The notes beneath the pieces were generated by a model that was not told the DNA's origin, did no database searches, and was given only the letters and a program-made list of their open reading frames with translations. Position numbers and translations under genes: made by a program. Shown here one piece after another: positions 32,690 through 44,399 of a stretch of DNA of 64,000 bases. Source of the stretch: Chaetoderma sp. LZ-2023a (taxonomy: Eukaryota; Mollusca; Caudofoveata; Chaetodermatida; Chaetodermatidae); the NCBI GenBank assembly GCA_034401795.1, contig CM067360.1:124785901-124849900 (forward strand), read 5' to 3'. Within the stretch, counting starts at the first letter, position 1. Each line of letters opens with the position of its first letter.

Positions 32690-35600
32690 GAGGCCCAAGG
32701 GGCCTGTGTCGCTCACCTGGAGCACCATCAATTTTTGTCAAAATTGTTGGTGGGTGGTTTAGTAGTCTTTTAAATGAGTTGGTGGACATTTTTGCAAATG
32801 CAATATGTCCGCCAAACAGACTACATTTTGATTGATCCACGGCGCCCATGTTTTTTTGATGGATCAACTTACCGTGCACAAATTTTAATGGCCCAAATTT
32901 TGGCCTGATCCCTTCAGCGGTTCTGAAGGAGTCATTTTCGTGAAAACCAGGTCATCCAAGATGGTCGTCGAACCATTTGGTAAATCAAGTCCTCTTGAAC
33001 AAACTTGGCTTACCTCGTGGCCTAGATGAAGATTCTTCAAGTGGTTTCAGAGAAGATTTATAAAGACATTTCCTGAAATTGGTCGAAATCCAAAATTGCT
33101 GGGCAAATTGGCCGATCGGGTTCATTTAAACAAACTTGGATCCTTATGCCCTAAGGATGCTTCCTGCCAAATATAATTGAAATCGGCCTGGTAGTTCTCG
33201 AGAAGATATTTTAAATTTCCCATTGCTTAAGCATGGGAGCTTTTGACGAGAAAATTATGCAAGATGGCCGCCAAACCGTTTATCCGACAGTTTCGAAAAT
33301 TGCAAATTTGAGCTTAGAATACCCAAAAACGTATATAGAACCAATTTTGGCCTCAAAATCCATCAAGTAAAAAAATCCAATATGTCCGCCAAACACGCTA
33401 CATGTTGATTGGCCCACGGCGGACATGTTTTTTGACGGAGCAACTTCCCTTTAACAAACTTTAATGACCCTTAGTCCCCAATCATATCTCCCAAATCTTG
33501 TCCTGATCCATTCAGCGGTTCTGGAGAAGTCGTTTTCGGGAAAACTAGGTCATCCAAGATGGCTGCTGAACCATTCGGTCACTCAAGTTGTTTTGAACAA
33601 ACTTGGCTTACCTCTTTGCGTAGATGAGGTTTCATAAGTTTTGAATCGATTCCCCAAGCCGTTTCGGAGAACATGATTTTTAAAAACATTTCTAAAAATC
33701 AGCCAAAATCAAAGATGGTCACCGGCCAAACTGGCCGATCGGCTTCATTTGAACAAAATGAAATTTCTATGCCACAAGGATGCTTCCTGCCAAATATAAT
33801 TCAAATCGGCTCAGAAGTTCTCAAGACATTTTAAATTTCCCATTTCTTTAGTATGTGAGCTTTTGGCGGGAAAATGATCCAAGATGGCTGCCAAACCGTT
33901 TATCCGACAGTTTCGAAAATTGCAAATTTGAGATCAGAATACCCAAAAACCTATATAAAACGAATTTCGGCCTCAAAATCCGTCAAATAAAAAAATCCAA
34001 AATGGCTGCCGAACACACTATATTTTGATTGGTTCACCACGGCCATGTTTTTCGATGAATCAACTTCTCTTGAGCAAACATTAATCGCCCTTAGTTCCTA
34101 ATTATATATCACAAATTTCGGCCTGATCGCTTCAGCAAGGGGTGGGGTGGGGTGTGGGGAAGTAGTTTTTGTGAAAACTAGGTCATCCAAGAAGGCTGCA
34201 AAATTATTTGACTAATTAAGTTCCCTTGAACAAGTATGGTTGAGCTCTTGCCCTAGATCATATTTCATCAGGTTTCCTTCAATCCCTCAAGCGGTTTCGG
34301 AATCGGCCAAAATCCAAGATGGCTACCGGCCTAATTGGCTTCATTTGAACAAACATGGATCCCTATGCCTTAAGGATGCGTCCTGCCAAATTTAATTGAA
34401 ATTGGCCCAGCAGTTCTTGAGAAGTCGTTTAAAGGAAAAGTTGATGGATGGACGGATGGATGACAGACGGACGATGGACACACAACAGACGGTCACCACA
34501 ACATAAGCTCACTTGTCCTTTCAGGCCAGGTGAGCTAATATTTCCCAAATTTGGGCCCGATCCATTCAGTGGTTCTTGAGAAGTCGTTTTCGAGAAAAAT
34601 AGGTCATCAAAGTTGGCCGCCGGACCATATGGAGTATCAAGTTCCCTTGAACAAACTTGTTTCAGCTACACACCTAGATGATATTCCATGAATTTCGAAT
34701 CGATCCCCTGAGCGTTTTCGTAGAAGATTTTCAAAGACATTTCTCAAAATCGGCTGATTTGGCAGACGGCCATCTTGGATTTTGGCCGACCAGCCCCGTC
34801 TGCACAAACCTGAATCCCTATACCCTAAGGACGCTTCCTGCCAAATATAATTAAAATCGGCCCAGTGGTTCTTGAGAAGTTGTTTAAAGGAAAAGTTGAC
34901 GGACGCCAGATGACGGACAGTCGCCAGTGCATATGTAACACTAGAATGCTCTTTATTAACAAGATGGCCAGCAAACCATTTATCCAACAGTTTCGAAAAT
35001 TACAAATTTGAGATCAGAATACCCAAAAACACATAAAAACAATTTCCGCCTCAAAACCCATCAAATAAAAAAATACAATATGGCCACCGAACATGCTATA
35101 TTTTGATTGGCCCACGGCGGCCATGTTTTTTGACGGATCAACTTCTCTTGAACAAACTTTAATGGCCGTTAGGCCCTAATCATATTTGCCAAATTTTGGA
35201 CCGGTCCCTTCAGCACTTCTGGAGAATAAGTAATTTTCACTACAACTAGGTCAACCAAGATGGCCACCGAACCATTTGACCAATCAAGTTCCCTTGCCAT
35301 AAATCCCATAAATCATATTTTATGAGGTTTGCATCAATCCCCCCAAGCCATTTTGGAGATTTTTAAAGACGTTTCCTAAATCGGCCTAAATCCAAGATGG
35401 CCGCCGGAAGTCGTTTAAAGAATTCCCCATTGCTTTACTATGGGCCCATTGCTTTACTATGGGAGCCTTTGGCGGGAAAACAAACTAAGATGGCAGCCAA
35501 AGCGTTTATCCGACAGTCTCGAAAGTGGCGTATTTGAACTCGCCACACTGATAAGCATATATAAAGCTATTTTCGCCATCAAAATACATCAAATACAAAA

Positions 35601-36001
35601 AAGCCAATATGACCTAGAAACGCTGAATTTTGATTGGTTGATGGCGGCCATGTTTTTTAACGAACAAACTTGAAAGGCACTTCGTCCCCAAGCATATTTA
35701 CAAAATTTCAGCTCTATCCCTTCAGCGGTTCGGGAGAAGTCGTTTTCGCAAAAACTAGGTCATCCAAGATGGCCACCAAGTAAATCGTCCAATCAGGTTG
35801 CCGTGAACAAACTTGGGTCTACCGCTGCCACAGATGTGTTATGAGGTTTGAATCAATTCCTCAAGCAAATTCGGAGATTTTTTAGTGTTTCTAAAAATCA
35901 GCCATTTTGGCTGACGGCCATCTTGAATTTTGACCGATCCGCTTCGTTTGAACAAACTTAGATCTCTATGCCCTATGAATGCTTCCTCCAAAATATAATT
36001 G

Positions 36002-36032
<31 letters not shown>

Positions 36033-36770
36033 ATTTAAAGAATTCCCCATTGTTTTACTATGGGCTCATTGCTTTACTATGGGAGCCTATGGCGGGAAAA
36101 CAAACCAAGATGGCATCCAAACCGTTTATCCGATAGTCTCGAAAGTGGCATATTTGAACTCGCCACACTGATAAGCATACATAATGCAATTTTCGCCATC
36201 AAAATATATCAAATACAAAAAAGTCAATATGACCAACAAACGTTAAATATTGATTGGTTGATGGCGCCCATGTTTTTAACGTACGAACTTCCCTTGAACA
36301 AACTTGAATGGACCTTGTTCCCTAAGCATATTTACCAAATTTCAGACCTATCCCGTCAGCGGTTCGGGAGGTCATTTTCACGAAAACTAGGTCATCCAAG
36401 ATGGCCGCCAGGCAAATAGACCAATCAGGTTGACTTGAACAAACTTGGGTTTACCGTTGCAATAGATGATGTGTTGAGTTTTGAATCAATTCTTCCAGCG
36501 GTTTCGGAGATTTTTTAAAGGGTTTCTAAAAATCGGCTATTTAGGCCGGCGGCCATCTTGGATTTTGGCCGATCTGCTTCATTTGAACAAACTTGAATCT
36601 CTATGCCCTAGGGATGCTTCGGGCCAAATATAATTGAAATCGGCCCAGTGGTTCTTGAGTAGTCGTTTTAAAGGAAAAGTTGACAGACGGACGACGGATG
36701 GACACATGACGGACGGTCGCCACGACATAAGCTCACTTGGCCTTTCAGGGCAGGTGAGCTAAAAATGACC
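32690..36770 (+). repeat. 'AAGATGG' long-unit tandem array between GGCCCAAGGGGCC and CAGGTGAGCTAA ends
   Basis: Starts GAGGCCCAAGGGGCCTGT and ends CAGGGCAGGTGAGCTAA near 36760, with an inner end CAGGCCAGGTGAGCTAA near 34537. Units of about 550-620 bases restart at roughly 33260, 33880, 34960, 35485 and 36105, each with AAGATGGCCGCCAAACCG-like text, GTTTATCCGACAGT, TTTTGATTGGCCCACGG, CGGCCATGTTTTTT and GTCATCCAAGATGG. Units differ by indels. No coding potential. A block absent from the right arm, so probably inserted into the left copy. Confidence 0.85.
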
Positions 36771-36895
36771 ACTGGAATCAGTGTCTCCATAACCGAGCCA
36801 CTGGTTAATTTTCAAATTTATTTCCCTTGCTCTGCAAATGAATATTTTCTATAGGAAAATTAAAATTTTCTTAAACCAATTTTATGATTAAAGGT
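36765..36895. repeat. MITE family A, partial copy
   Basis: 'gaccactggaatcagtg', then AACCGAGCCACTGG, then TCTGCAAATGAATATTTTC. Confidence 0.6.
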
Positions 36896-36945
36896 CCAGG
36901 ACACATGAAAACGTTGAGCCTTGAGAGATGTCCATATGCAGAACA

Positions 36946-37340
36946 AGAATTATTTTTTTACCGTGACTCAGTCAGTGGTCAAAACCGGCATCTGAAATCA
37001 AATTGTCTTGAGAAATGACCATTTGTAGGCCAAGAGAAGACTATTTTAAGATTTTACCACTGGAATAACTGGCTTGATAACCAAGCTCGTCATTACAGTT
37101 CTAAACGTTACAAAATTGTCTTGGCTTGCAAAAAGGCATTTATTAACCCTTTAATGGTCAAATCAGCCATAACCAGCCTTTGCAGTGTTCCTGAGAAATG
37201 CCCTTTTGCTGACTAAGAGAATACTATTTTTGAAAATTTATCACTGGAATGACTGCCTCCCAGAATACTCTTGGTCAGCAAATTGACATTTTATGAGACA
37301 ATTGGATTTTTCTTGACCAAATTTAACCATTAAAGGGTTC
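36946..37340. repeat. MITE family A, two adjacent copies
   Basis: Cores CCACTGGAATAACTGGCTTG near 37060 and TCACTGGAATGACTGCCT near 37240, with GACCATTAAAGGG-type ends. Matching sequence occurs in the right arm at 53.27-53.70 kb. Confidence 0.75.
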
Positions 37341-37383
37341 AGCAGAAATTTACATTCTCTTGACAAATATTGGACGGTAAAGG

Positions 37384-37470
37384 GTTGTAAAGCTGAAGCT
37401 AATACTTACCGTTACCTTTTTACTTAGCTTGTTCTGTTGTCCGCAGTGGGGACAAATTTTCAATCCTTGT
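37384..37470 (-). other. Exon-like segment with CPHCG knuckle (candidate)
   Basis: On the minus strand a pyrimidine tract and ATCTTCAG precede a phase-1 frame EQGLKICPHCGQQNKLSKK, then strong donors AAG|GTAACG and ACG|GTAAGT. It would splice in frame after the 43.6-kb exon but leaves phase 0, which does not fit the final exon's frame. It may be a cryptic or alternative terminal exon. Confidence 0.25.
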
Positions 37471-37629
37471 TCCACTGAAGATTAAAGAAATGATGAAAAC
37501 ACCATACAACCTTTACCTACATACAGTAATTAAGTCAAACCAGGTCATTTTGGATTTGATTAAATTGTTTATTCATTCACTTAAAAAAGTTTTATGTCAT
37601 TGTTATTGAATGCTGCCATATCGATATAA

Positions 37630-37910
37630 TGCAGTTTGCTCAAACAATCACCAACACAGACAGTGGCGCAAACCACCACTGATTACCAGCATGAACAATA
37701 TTATATAGGACCAAGATAGTTTACTTTACTGTTGATTTTGAGATTTGTATTGTTATCGATGATCAATAACAATACAAGTCCAGTCTAGAACAAAAGTAAA
37801 CTATCTTGGTCCTATATAATATTGCTCATGCTGCTGATCATCAGTGGTGGTTTATGGTTATGCTACTGTCTGTGTTGTGTTGATGAATGATGTTGCGCAG
37901 TGCCAGTTTT
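37630..37910. repeat. Large fold-back MITE, arms about 120 bp
   Basis: Arm 1 includes ATATTATATAGGACCAAG and ATAGTTTACTTT; arm 2 has the complement ATCTTGGTCCTATATAAT. Outer arms share ACAGACAGT/ACTGTCTGTG. The centre has ATCGATGATCAATAAC. Confidence 0.9.
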
Positions 37911-38256
37911 TACTGTAGTTTCTTCTGCTGGTCACAGGTCATATATTACTGAGTGGTCTTTCATATTTTTGTCCTACTGTTCCAGATTTTGTACGTTTAT
38001 TTTTGCAACATTTGTTTGTGGTCTGGCTATGTTTCAACAGTAGCTGAAATAGAAAGTGAAACAAATATGATTACACAGGGAGTTATAAGTATTACATAAT
38101 GGATCTTTCCATTTTATCCATCAATCATGATGTCATAATCAACTACATGATGCATAAGGATGACAACATAATCAATGACATAATGAATGACGTAGATAAG
38201 TTCGTCAATCTTCACACACACTTAATTGATGACGGACTATATGTATTCTATTTAAC

Positions 38257-38490
38257 CCTTTAATGGACAAATTTGGTGAAGAAAATTTTAATACCCACTT
38301 ATTGAATGTCCAATTAGAGGCCAAGAGAAAACAATTTTCAAAAATTTATGACAGGAATTACTGGCTCGGTTATTGAGCCAGTTATTCGTGGTGAATTTTC
38401 AAAAATTCTATTCTCTTGGCCTGTAAATGGACATTACAAAAGGCCATAACAGAGGCCGGTTTTGGTCGGCATGACCATTAAAGGGTTAAT
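38257..38490. repeat. MITE family A copy with both ends
   Basis: TTTAACCCTTTAATGGAC to ACCATTAAAGGGTTAA; core TTACTGGCTCGGTTATTGAG. Confidence 0.9.
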
Positions 38491-38611
38491 AAAAATGACG
38501 ACGAATATTTCAAAACTACTTTGACTGGGAGTTGTTGCTGTCATATCAACAGCTTAGCTAGAGATGGGTGGGGCATAGCTAAAACTGGATTCCTCCATTG
38601 GGCAAAACTAA

Positions 38612-38825
38612 ACAAGACTGAGCAGTGGTAGTGAACACCTGCCCCAGCACTTCAACAGTAGCATGACAAAATAGCATTCTATCTGTGTTGGTACAAGTAC
38701 ATTATGAAATAAATTATTAAAAAGTGTACCAACACAAATACTGATAGAATGCTTTTTTGACATGATACTGGTGCAGTGCCCAGTCAGGTGTTTACTACCA
38801 GCACTCATTCTCACGCCACAATAAT
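38612..38825. repeat. Fold-back MITE, arms about 90 bp
   Basis: GTAGTGAACACCTG faces CAGGTGTTTACTAC; AGCATTCTATCTGTGTTGGT faces ACCAACACAAATACTGAT. Confidence 0.85.
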
Positions 38826-39337
38826 AAATTAGCTACTATAATCTCACTCTGTCTCAGTACAGCGTATATTGCTCATAGTGATATTCACTATACCACCACG
38901 TACCTCACAGATAATATTTGTTAGAATAAACCAGCACGATTATAATCACGCCAGTTTATTCATTCATTTTGTTGGGTGACATGCATTGTGGTAGAGTGCT
39001 ACCTGATAATCATGCTGGTTGATTCATTAATTTTTCTGGGTGACATGTATGGTGGTTACAACTCAGGTGATGTGAAGTTTGAAAAAAAAGTTCTATGGAA
39101 AATTAGTAAAAAATGCCTGTAGGCCTATTTTTACAAGGAAACGCCTCGGCTGCTCTCGGAGAGCATCTAGACTTCAAAGCTTTCCGGTGGAGGGTTTGGT
39201 GAGTCGACCACTCGATTTGGTGTTTCCAGGTGAGTGACCGCTGAGGACAGTGAATCACACATTTCAGGAGAGTGATTCATAGTCCTTCAGTATATAAAAG
39301 TGAAAGATCGACTAAGTCTGACCGCCAATGACCGATA

Positions 39338-39505
39338 GGAAAATATCTATTTGCAGAACAAGAGACTTTTTGAAAATTTATGACTGGAATGACTGGCTCT
39401 GTTATCGAGACAGTCATTCCAGTGGTAAATTTTCACAAATAGCCTTCTTGGTCTGCAAATAGATGTTTCAACACCACTGCAGAAGCCGTTTTTGGATGAT
39501 ATGAG
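39338..39505. repeat. MITE family A copy
   Basis: GACTGGCTCTGTTATCGAGA then CAGTCATTCCAGTGG; GGTCTGCAAATAGATG. Confidence 0.85.
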
Positions 39506-39851
39506 CAGGGCTCTGCCGATCCGGTTGCTTAGTGGGGTCAACTGGCCCACTTCCTCAAGAAATCATGGGTCATCTTGACAAATGCTGGATCAAGTACATA
39601 CATGGAAGATATCTATGGCCTAAAATCCAGTGGCCCAATGACCCATGTGTCAAGGTAATGCTTGGACATTATTAATTTTATATCGCTAAATAGTGCAAGG
39701 GCCCTGCCTCCGCAAATCCCTGCATGAGTGTTAAAGGGTTAAGTATATGATGTCATAATGAATTACATCATATGTAGGCTGACGTAGCTAAATCTGTTGA
39801 ACTTTTAAGAGTCAGTTGTACGGATTGTATGTCTTTACTATTTAGTAAACA

Positions 39852-39921
39852 TTCTGTTGAATATTTAGCAACAGACCAGTCAAATTATTTGAAATTAGTT
39901 TCAAAATATTCAACAGGTTAA
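39852..39921. repeat. MITE family B copy
   Basis: CTGTTGAATATTTAG and TTTCAAAATATTCAACAG arms. Confidence 0.75.
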
Positions 39922-40555
39922 CTGTATCTATAGTTACCATGAAGTTTGGAATTCAGGATTCAAAGTACTTATTGATCCCAACACACGCAATCGCAAAGCA
40001 TCGACGGAGCCTATCTAGAGATGGCCGGGGAATAGCTAAAAATGGATCCATCTATTAGAATATCTAAGTTTCTGCTTTATCCTCTTGCCAATTCCAGTTT
40101 TTGCTATGTTTATCCCTTTCACCGGCAAGTCCTGAAAATAATGTGGCATGGCAAATGAGTCTGGTAGCCTAATTTTTCAATCCGAAAGAAAATGACATTT
40201 TAGTATGACTGAATTAATTACCGACCTACCTTTACAATCTAGAGTCCTTTCTTTATCTCCATGTTTTGAAAAAATTAGGATACATTTGTCTCTGTCCATC
40301 CATCATGCTATCTCCTCCCAAACAAGTGGGTGGAATTCAACCAAATTTGGTATGTGGGCTATTCATATGATTGCGGATTGGCTGACAACATTTATTTTAT
40401 GTAGTCAGAGATTGGGGTCTTCCAGATTTATCTAGATTTCCCATAGTCCTGCCCACACTCTCGTACATCATTTGACACCCTCTCAGTAGTTTTAAATTAA
40501 GCCAGATGAGCTACTACATTTAGATAGGACTAGTGATTACTAGATTCTACTATAG

Positions 40556-40745
40556 CCCTTCAAATCTTCTTTGCAGACCATGGGATGACTATTTTTTTAA
40601 TTTTACCACTGGAATGACTGGCTCAATTATCGAGCCAGTCATTCTACTGGTAAATTTCCAAAAATAGTCGTCTTGCTCTGCAAATCGACATTTCTGAAGA
40701 TCACAGTAGAAGAATTTTTTTACCACCTTGACCATTAAACGGTTG
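40556..40745. repeat. MITE family A copy
   Basis: CTGGAATGACTGGCTCAA faces ATCGAGCCAGTCATTC; matched by the right arm at 53.05-53.21 kb, so it predates duplication of the long element. Confidence 0.85.
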
Positions 40746-43119
40746 ACATGTCAAATTGTTACCAGTGGGTTGGTCAGTTACAAGTTGTACTAGTCCTGGT
40801 CAATTTCTGCTAACCTCGAGCTCATGTTAATTTTAACCCCTGCTCTCACAGATCATTTCCCCTTATGACATCCAGATTTTTCACAGCGATCCACGCCTGT
40901 CTCTGTGTAATGCAACTCCTCCAAAACCGGTGGATGGAATTCAAACAAATGTTGTAGGTTACTATAGAGTGCAAGAGGCGATTTTTATCTCAACTACAAA
41001 GTAAAACGAGCTATTGTGATACCCTTCACGTCGCCCGGCGACGTCCAATTTCAGCTTAGCTCAACTTTTTCTGTTTATATCTCATTTGGTTAATCATACT
41101 GGTCCCAAACTTGGACACATGCCACCTTATAATGACACGGCATCACACAATGATGTTCTGGCCTGCTTATAATGACATGGAATCACACAATGATGTTCTG
41201 GCTAAAAGGTCAGTCACTGATACGCATGGCAACCATCTGCTGTTCACTGTCCATCCGTCAACTTATGTGTAAAAACGCCACTCCACATTAACAGCTTGGC
41301 GGATTTCAAGCTAATTTGGCCGGAAGGACCCTAATGCTTTCAGCTTCCGAACATGCATACAGAATTTTGATTGGTTAATTTTTGTGTGAAAATATTACTT
41401 TATGAAAAATTTAGCAGAAATTGTCAAAACGCTCCTCCTGATTAACCGCTTGACAGATTGCAACCATAGTTGGCTGGACATAAATTGCCAAAACGCATAT
41501 TCTCCATAACCGGCTCTAGAACTTCTATTCAGAATTTTGTTTGGTCATTTTTGGTGGCCATTTGGATTTTTTGAAAACTCCAGAACCATCTAAAATCCTA
41601 CTCCTTAATTAGTGTTCCAATTTCAACGAAACTTGGGTGGAATGATCATATGGCTGTAGGCTTTAACATATCAAACAAGAACAACAATGAATATTGAATA
41701 TGAAGATCAAAATAATTTTTCTATTTCTTTTTTTCTGTATCTACACTTTTCGATCCTTATGGAATGCGATTCAAACATTCAGTAGTTTTTCGCATGTTAT
41801 AGTACGTGTTGACTATAGAAATAACTGATGAAATAAACTGAAATTATTCAACCAATATATTTTATTCATGTTTGTTTTAAAACGGTTTTATACCGAAACT
41901 TGAACATTATAAAATTACTTTTGTTAACACTTATCGCTATTTATAATTCTGTGCTTAGCAACAACCGTCATCAGATGAGATATTCTGACAGTTCGCCTAT
42001 GTCCGCCTCATCTCAAAAGAAAAATAGGAAGTGGAAATTAGATAAGGGTATACAGGCACCTGCTGAATATTTTGAAAATAGGTTTGATAGATAGATAGGT
42101 ATGTACATACTCAGTATACTATATAGGCAGCCTCTTTTGACTTAGTTGCGGCCTTCTCTGCCGGCAGCCCTTATTGCCATACGCCGTCCAGGATAGCGTT
42201 ACAGGCTCTTGGGCCTCTTTGTTGATAAGCCTTCTAAATTTATTTTATGTTTGAAGTCAATCATCAGAGTTCATTGCTGTCATGAAGTCGAGATTCATGG
42301 TTGCATTGCAGACACATTTCTGGTATTACATTTGGCTGCTCCCCTGGGGTAGTGAATGTGGTCGATTGCTATGACACGTCATCGACCAAACAATCTAGTT
42401 ATCATTTACTTTCCATCGTCAGATAGATCCAAGTTATCAACAGTCTATAATTTTCTTTTGATCGCACCCAAGGTTGCTAAATCTTAATGTATGATCAACC
42501 TCCTTTGTTAAAATATGAGCAAAATCTGACCAGTTTGTTTCCGATATATTCATAGATTAAAATTTTTACCCAATCTGGATCCAACTTTTGTTTTTGTCCA
42601 GATCACAGACAAAGTCGGGAAATCCTTGTTTAAGTTATGTTGCTTTTTTACTGTCATCTACTAGTACACAACTGTCAAAGCGTCATGACATTAGTTCAAC
42701 CAATCAGATTTGCCATTGATGGCTTTTCCAACAATATCTCTGCCAATCAAAGATAACGAGGTTAAATATATATGCGATGACGTCATCAGAATGGAATGGT
42801 GTTCCAGTTCAAGACGATTGTCCATTCGGCATTAGATATATCGAGATCTTCACTATAAAAACGCAGAAATTAGAAGAATCCCGCGAAGAAACACTAAATT
42901 AAATACATCTTCTGATAAATCCAGCCACAAATTGACGTAAATAAGTTAAAATCTGCTGTACGAATCGCTCAAAGTTTGCAAAGTACGCGAGATACATGTA
43001 CGGAGGAAAAGATTACTGATAACCAGGTCTGCCTAGACTAGGAACCGAGTACAAGTTTGCTTCTAGCCATAGGACTCGGCGAAAGAACTGGAGATCCACG
43101 GTTGGAATTGATGGCGCGT

Positions 43120-43240
43120 CTAATTTCTTGTAAAAAAGGGCAAAAAGTTAAACCCGTCATTCAAAATGTCAAACCTGTAATGTGAATATTTAAACCGTCA
43201 AGATAAAATTCATGTGTCTTGAGATTTTATCAAACGCACT
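43120..43240 (+). repeat. Subterminal repeat cluster of the long TIR element (right end of left copy)
   Basis: GTTAAACCCGTCAT, GTCAAACCTGTAAT, TTTAAACCGTCA and ATCAAACGCACT at 20-30 base steps, mirroring the cluster at 28.92-29.03 kb. Confidence 0.6.
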
Positions 43241-43597
43241 ATGTCTAAGTAGTTCACTAAGAGAAAATGACGCCATTTAGACGCATTTTAAACGAGCTTT
43301 AGGATGCGTTTAAGTAACTAACTATGATCTGTACAGTATGAATCTATGCTCGGTGTTAAAATCGATTCATATACATCTAAAAAGTTGGCGGAGCTTAGCT
43401 AGAAATCGGTTGGCCACATCAAGACATGGATCCCTTTATTGACCTTCACTAAGAGTCTATCCTGCATCAAAATTTGATTTACATCTTTTAGTAAGTGGAA
43501 TATAACCAATATTCAATCCTAATACCTAATTCTTAATTTTTGTCACCCCAAACATCTCCCTGCCCTGTATCTGCTATATTTTGCAATTGAAAGCTAC

Positions 43598-43687
43598 CTT
43601 GTCCTGCTGCTCCACTAGCTGGACCAGGTGGCCCTCCGTAACCACCCCGTTGTGGGCCAAATCCACTGGATTCTTGACCATACGCAC
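43598..43687 (-). CDS. DAZAP1: DAZAP1-like RNA-binding protein, inner exon (90 nt)
   Basis: On the minus strand TGCCTCTCAG precedes G43687, and the donor CAAG|GTAGCT follows 43598. The exon enters and leaves in phase 1 and encodes GAYGQESSGFGPQRGGY, then GGPPGPASGAAGQ. The YGQ-x-x-SGFG pattern resembles the part of vertebrate DAZAP1 just before its end. If the intron is retained, the frame stays open for another 21 codons and stops at 43533, giving an alternative tail. The exon is flanked by the two inverted copies of the long TIR element. Confidence 0.75.
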
Positions 43688-44099
43688 CTGAGAGGCAACA
43701 GCAGCCAGATATTAGCACAATAAATTTGGAACTTGCTCTAATATAGCAACTGAATTTCAGACTTATTGGTTAAATTTTAGCCAGATTGTCAAAATGATTA
43801 TACAAAAATGAAATTATTAAAGATTTTATCACACCAATAATTTCAATCAGTAGAATTTTGTGAAAACATGACTAGATGTTTATTTGTGCAAATTCAATTT
43901 CTTAGAAATCAACACCAAGGCAAACAATGGTCAGCATGCAGTTTGACAGTACCGCCTGAACGCAACTTCACATTAAAAGGTCTGAAGCAAAAACAAAAGC
44001 GAGGCTAGAATTTGATCGCAAACACGCTGATTGGCGCCTTTTTACTTTGGTCAAGCTAAAGAGCAACATTTCGCGTGTAAGTTAGTACGAAATTAAAAA

Positions 44100-44370
44100 C
44101 AAGAATTCCACGGAATTAAATGTCTCGCCTGTCTACTGTTTGTCACAGTGGCTTGACATTGATATTTAAAGTTTTGTATCAAGGTCATAGTGACCTTTGC
44201 CCTTGCGACCTCAGTATCATCATGCTGCTTCCTAACAGCATAGGCAAGCTTAGTTGCAAGAGGATTACCTGATCCTCAAATATTAAGATTTGCAAAAACT
44301 TAACATTGTTGATGCCGTCGCAAGTGACACATGTCTCGCTTTCTGCTTCGCAGGCGAGACAAAAATGCCC
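44100..44370 (+). repeat. 'gaccttgacc'-type repeat, short copy
   Basis: CATAGTGACCTTTGCCC, 'ctgcttcctaacagcata' and the terminal TCTCGCTTTCTGCTTCGC with AGGCGAGACAAAAAT. Confidence 0.75.
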
Positions 44371-44399
44371 CGCTACTCGAATGTTTCCATGCATCCTTA

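Larger units (their letters stand above)
28798..43338 (+). mobile_element. Long TIR element, left copy (about 5 kb core, 14.5 kb with insertions)
   Basis: Begins TACAGTACAGATCAGTTAG and ends with the complement of TACTGTACAGATCATAGT. The sequence matches the right copy (50723-55720) in inverse orientation over blocks 28.80-29.76, 32.05-32.69, about 36.77-37.40, and 40.56-43.34 kb. Blocks without match are 29.76-32.05 kb (holds a Tc1), 32.69-36.77 kb (AAGATGG array) and 37.40-40.56 kb; they are insertions here or deletions in the other copy. Removing them leaves about 5 kb. No transposase was recognised. It lies entirely in the last intron of the DAZAP1-like gene. Superfamily unknown. Confidence 0.75.

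Noticed and set aside
34637-36419. Frames in the AAGATGG array
   Set aside because: They differ between units and break at indels; the units are non-coding repeats.
41900-42094. 64-codon frame with a signal-like start in the left long element
   Set aside because: The right copy has a two-base difference that shifts the frame, so it is not conserved as coding.
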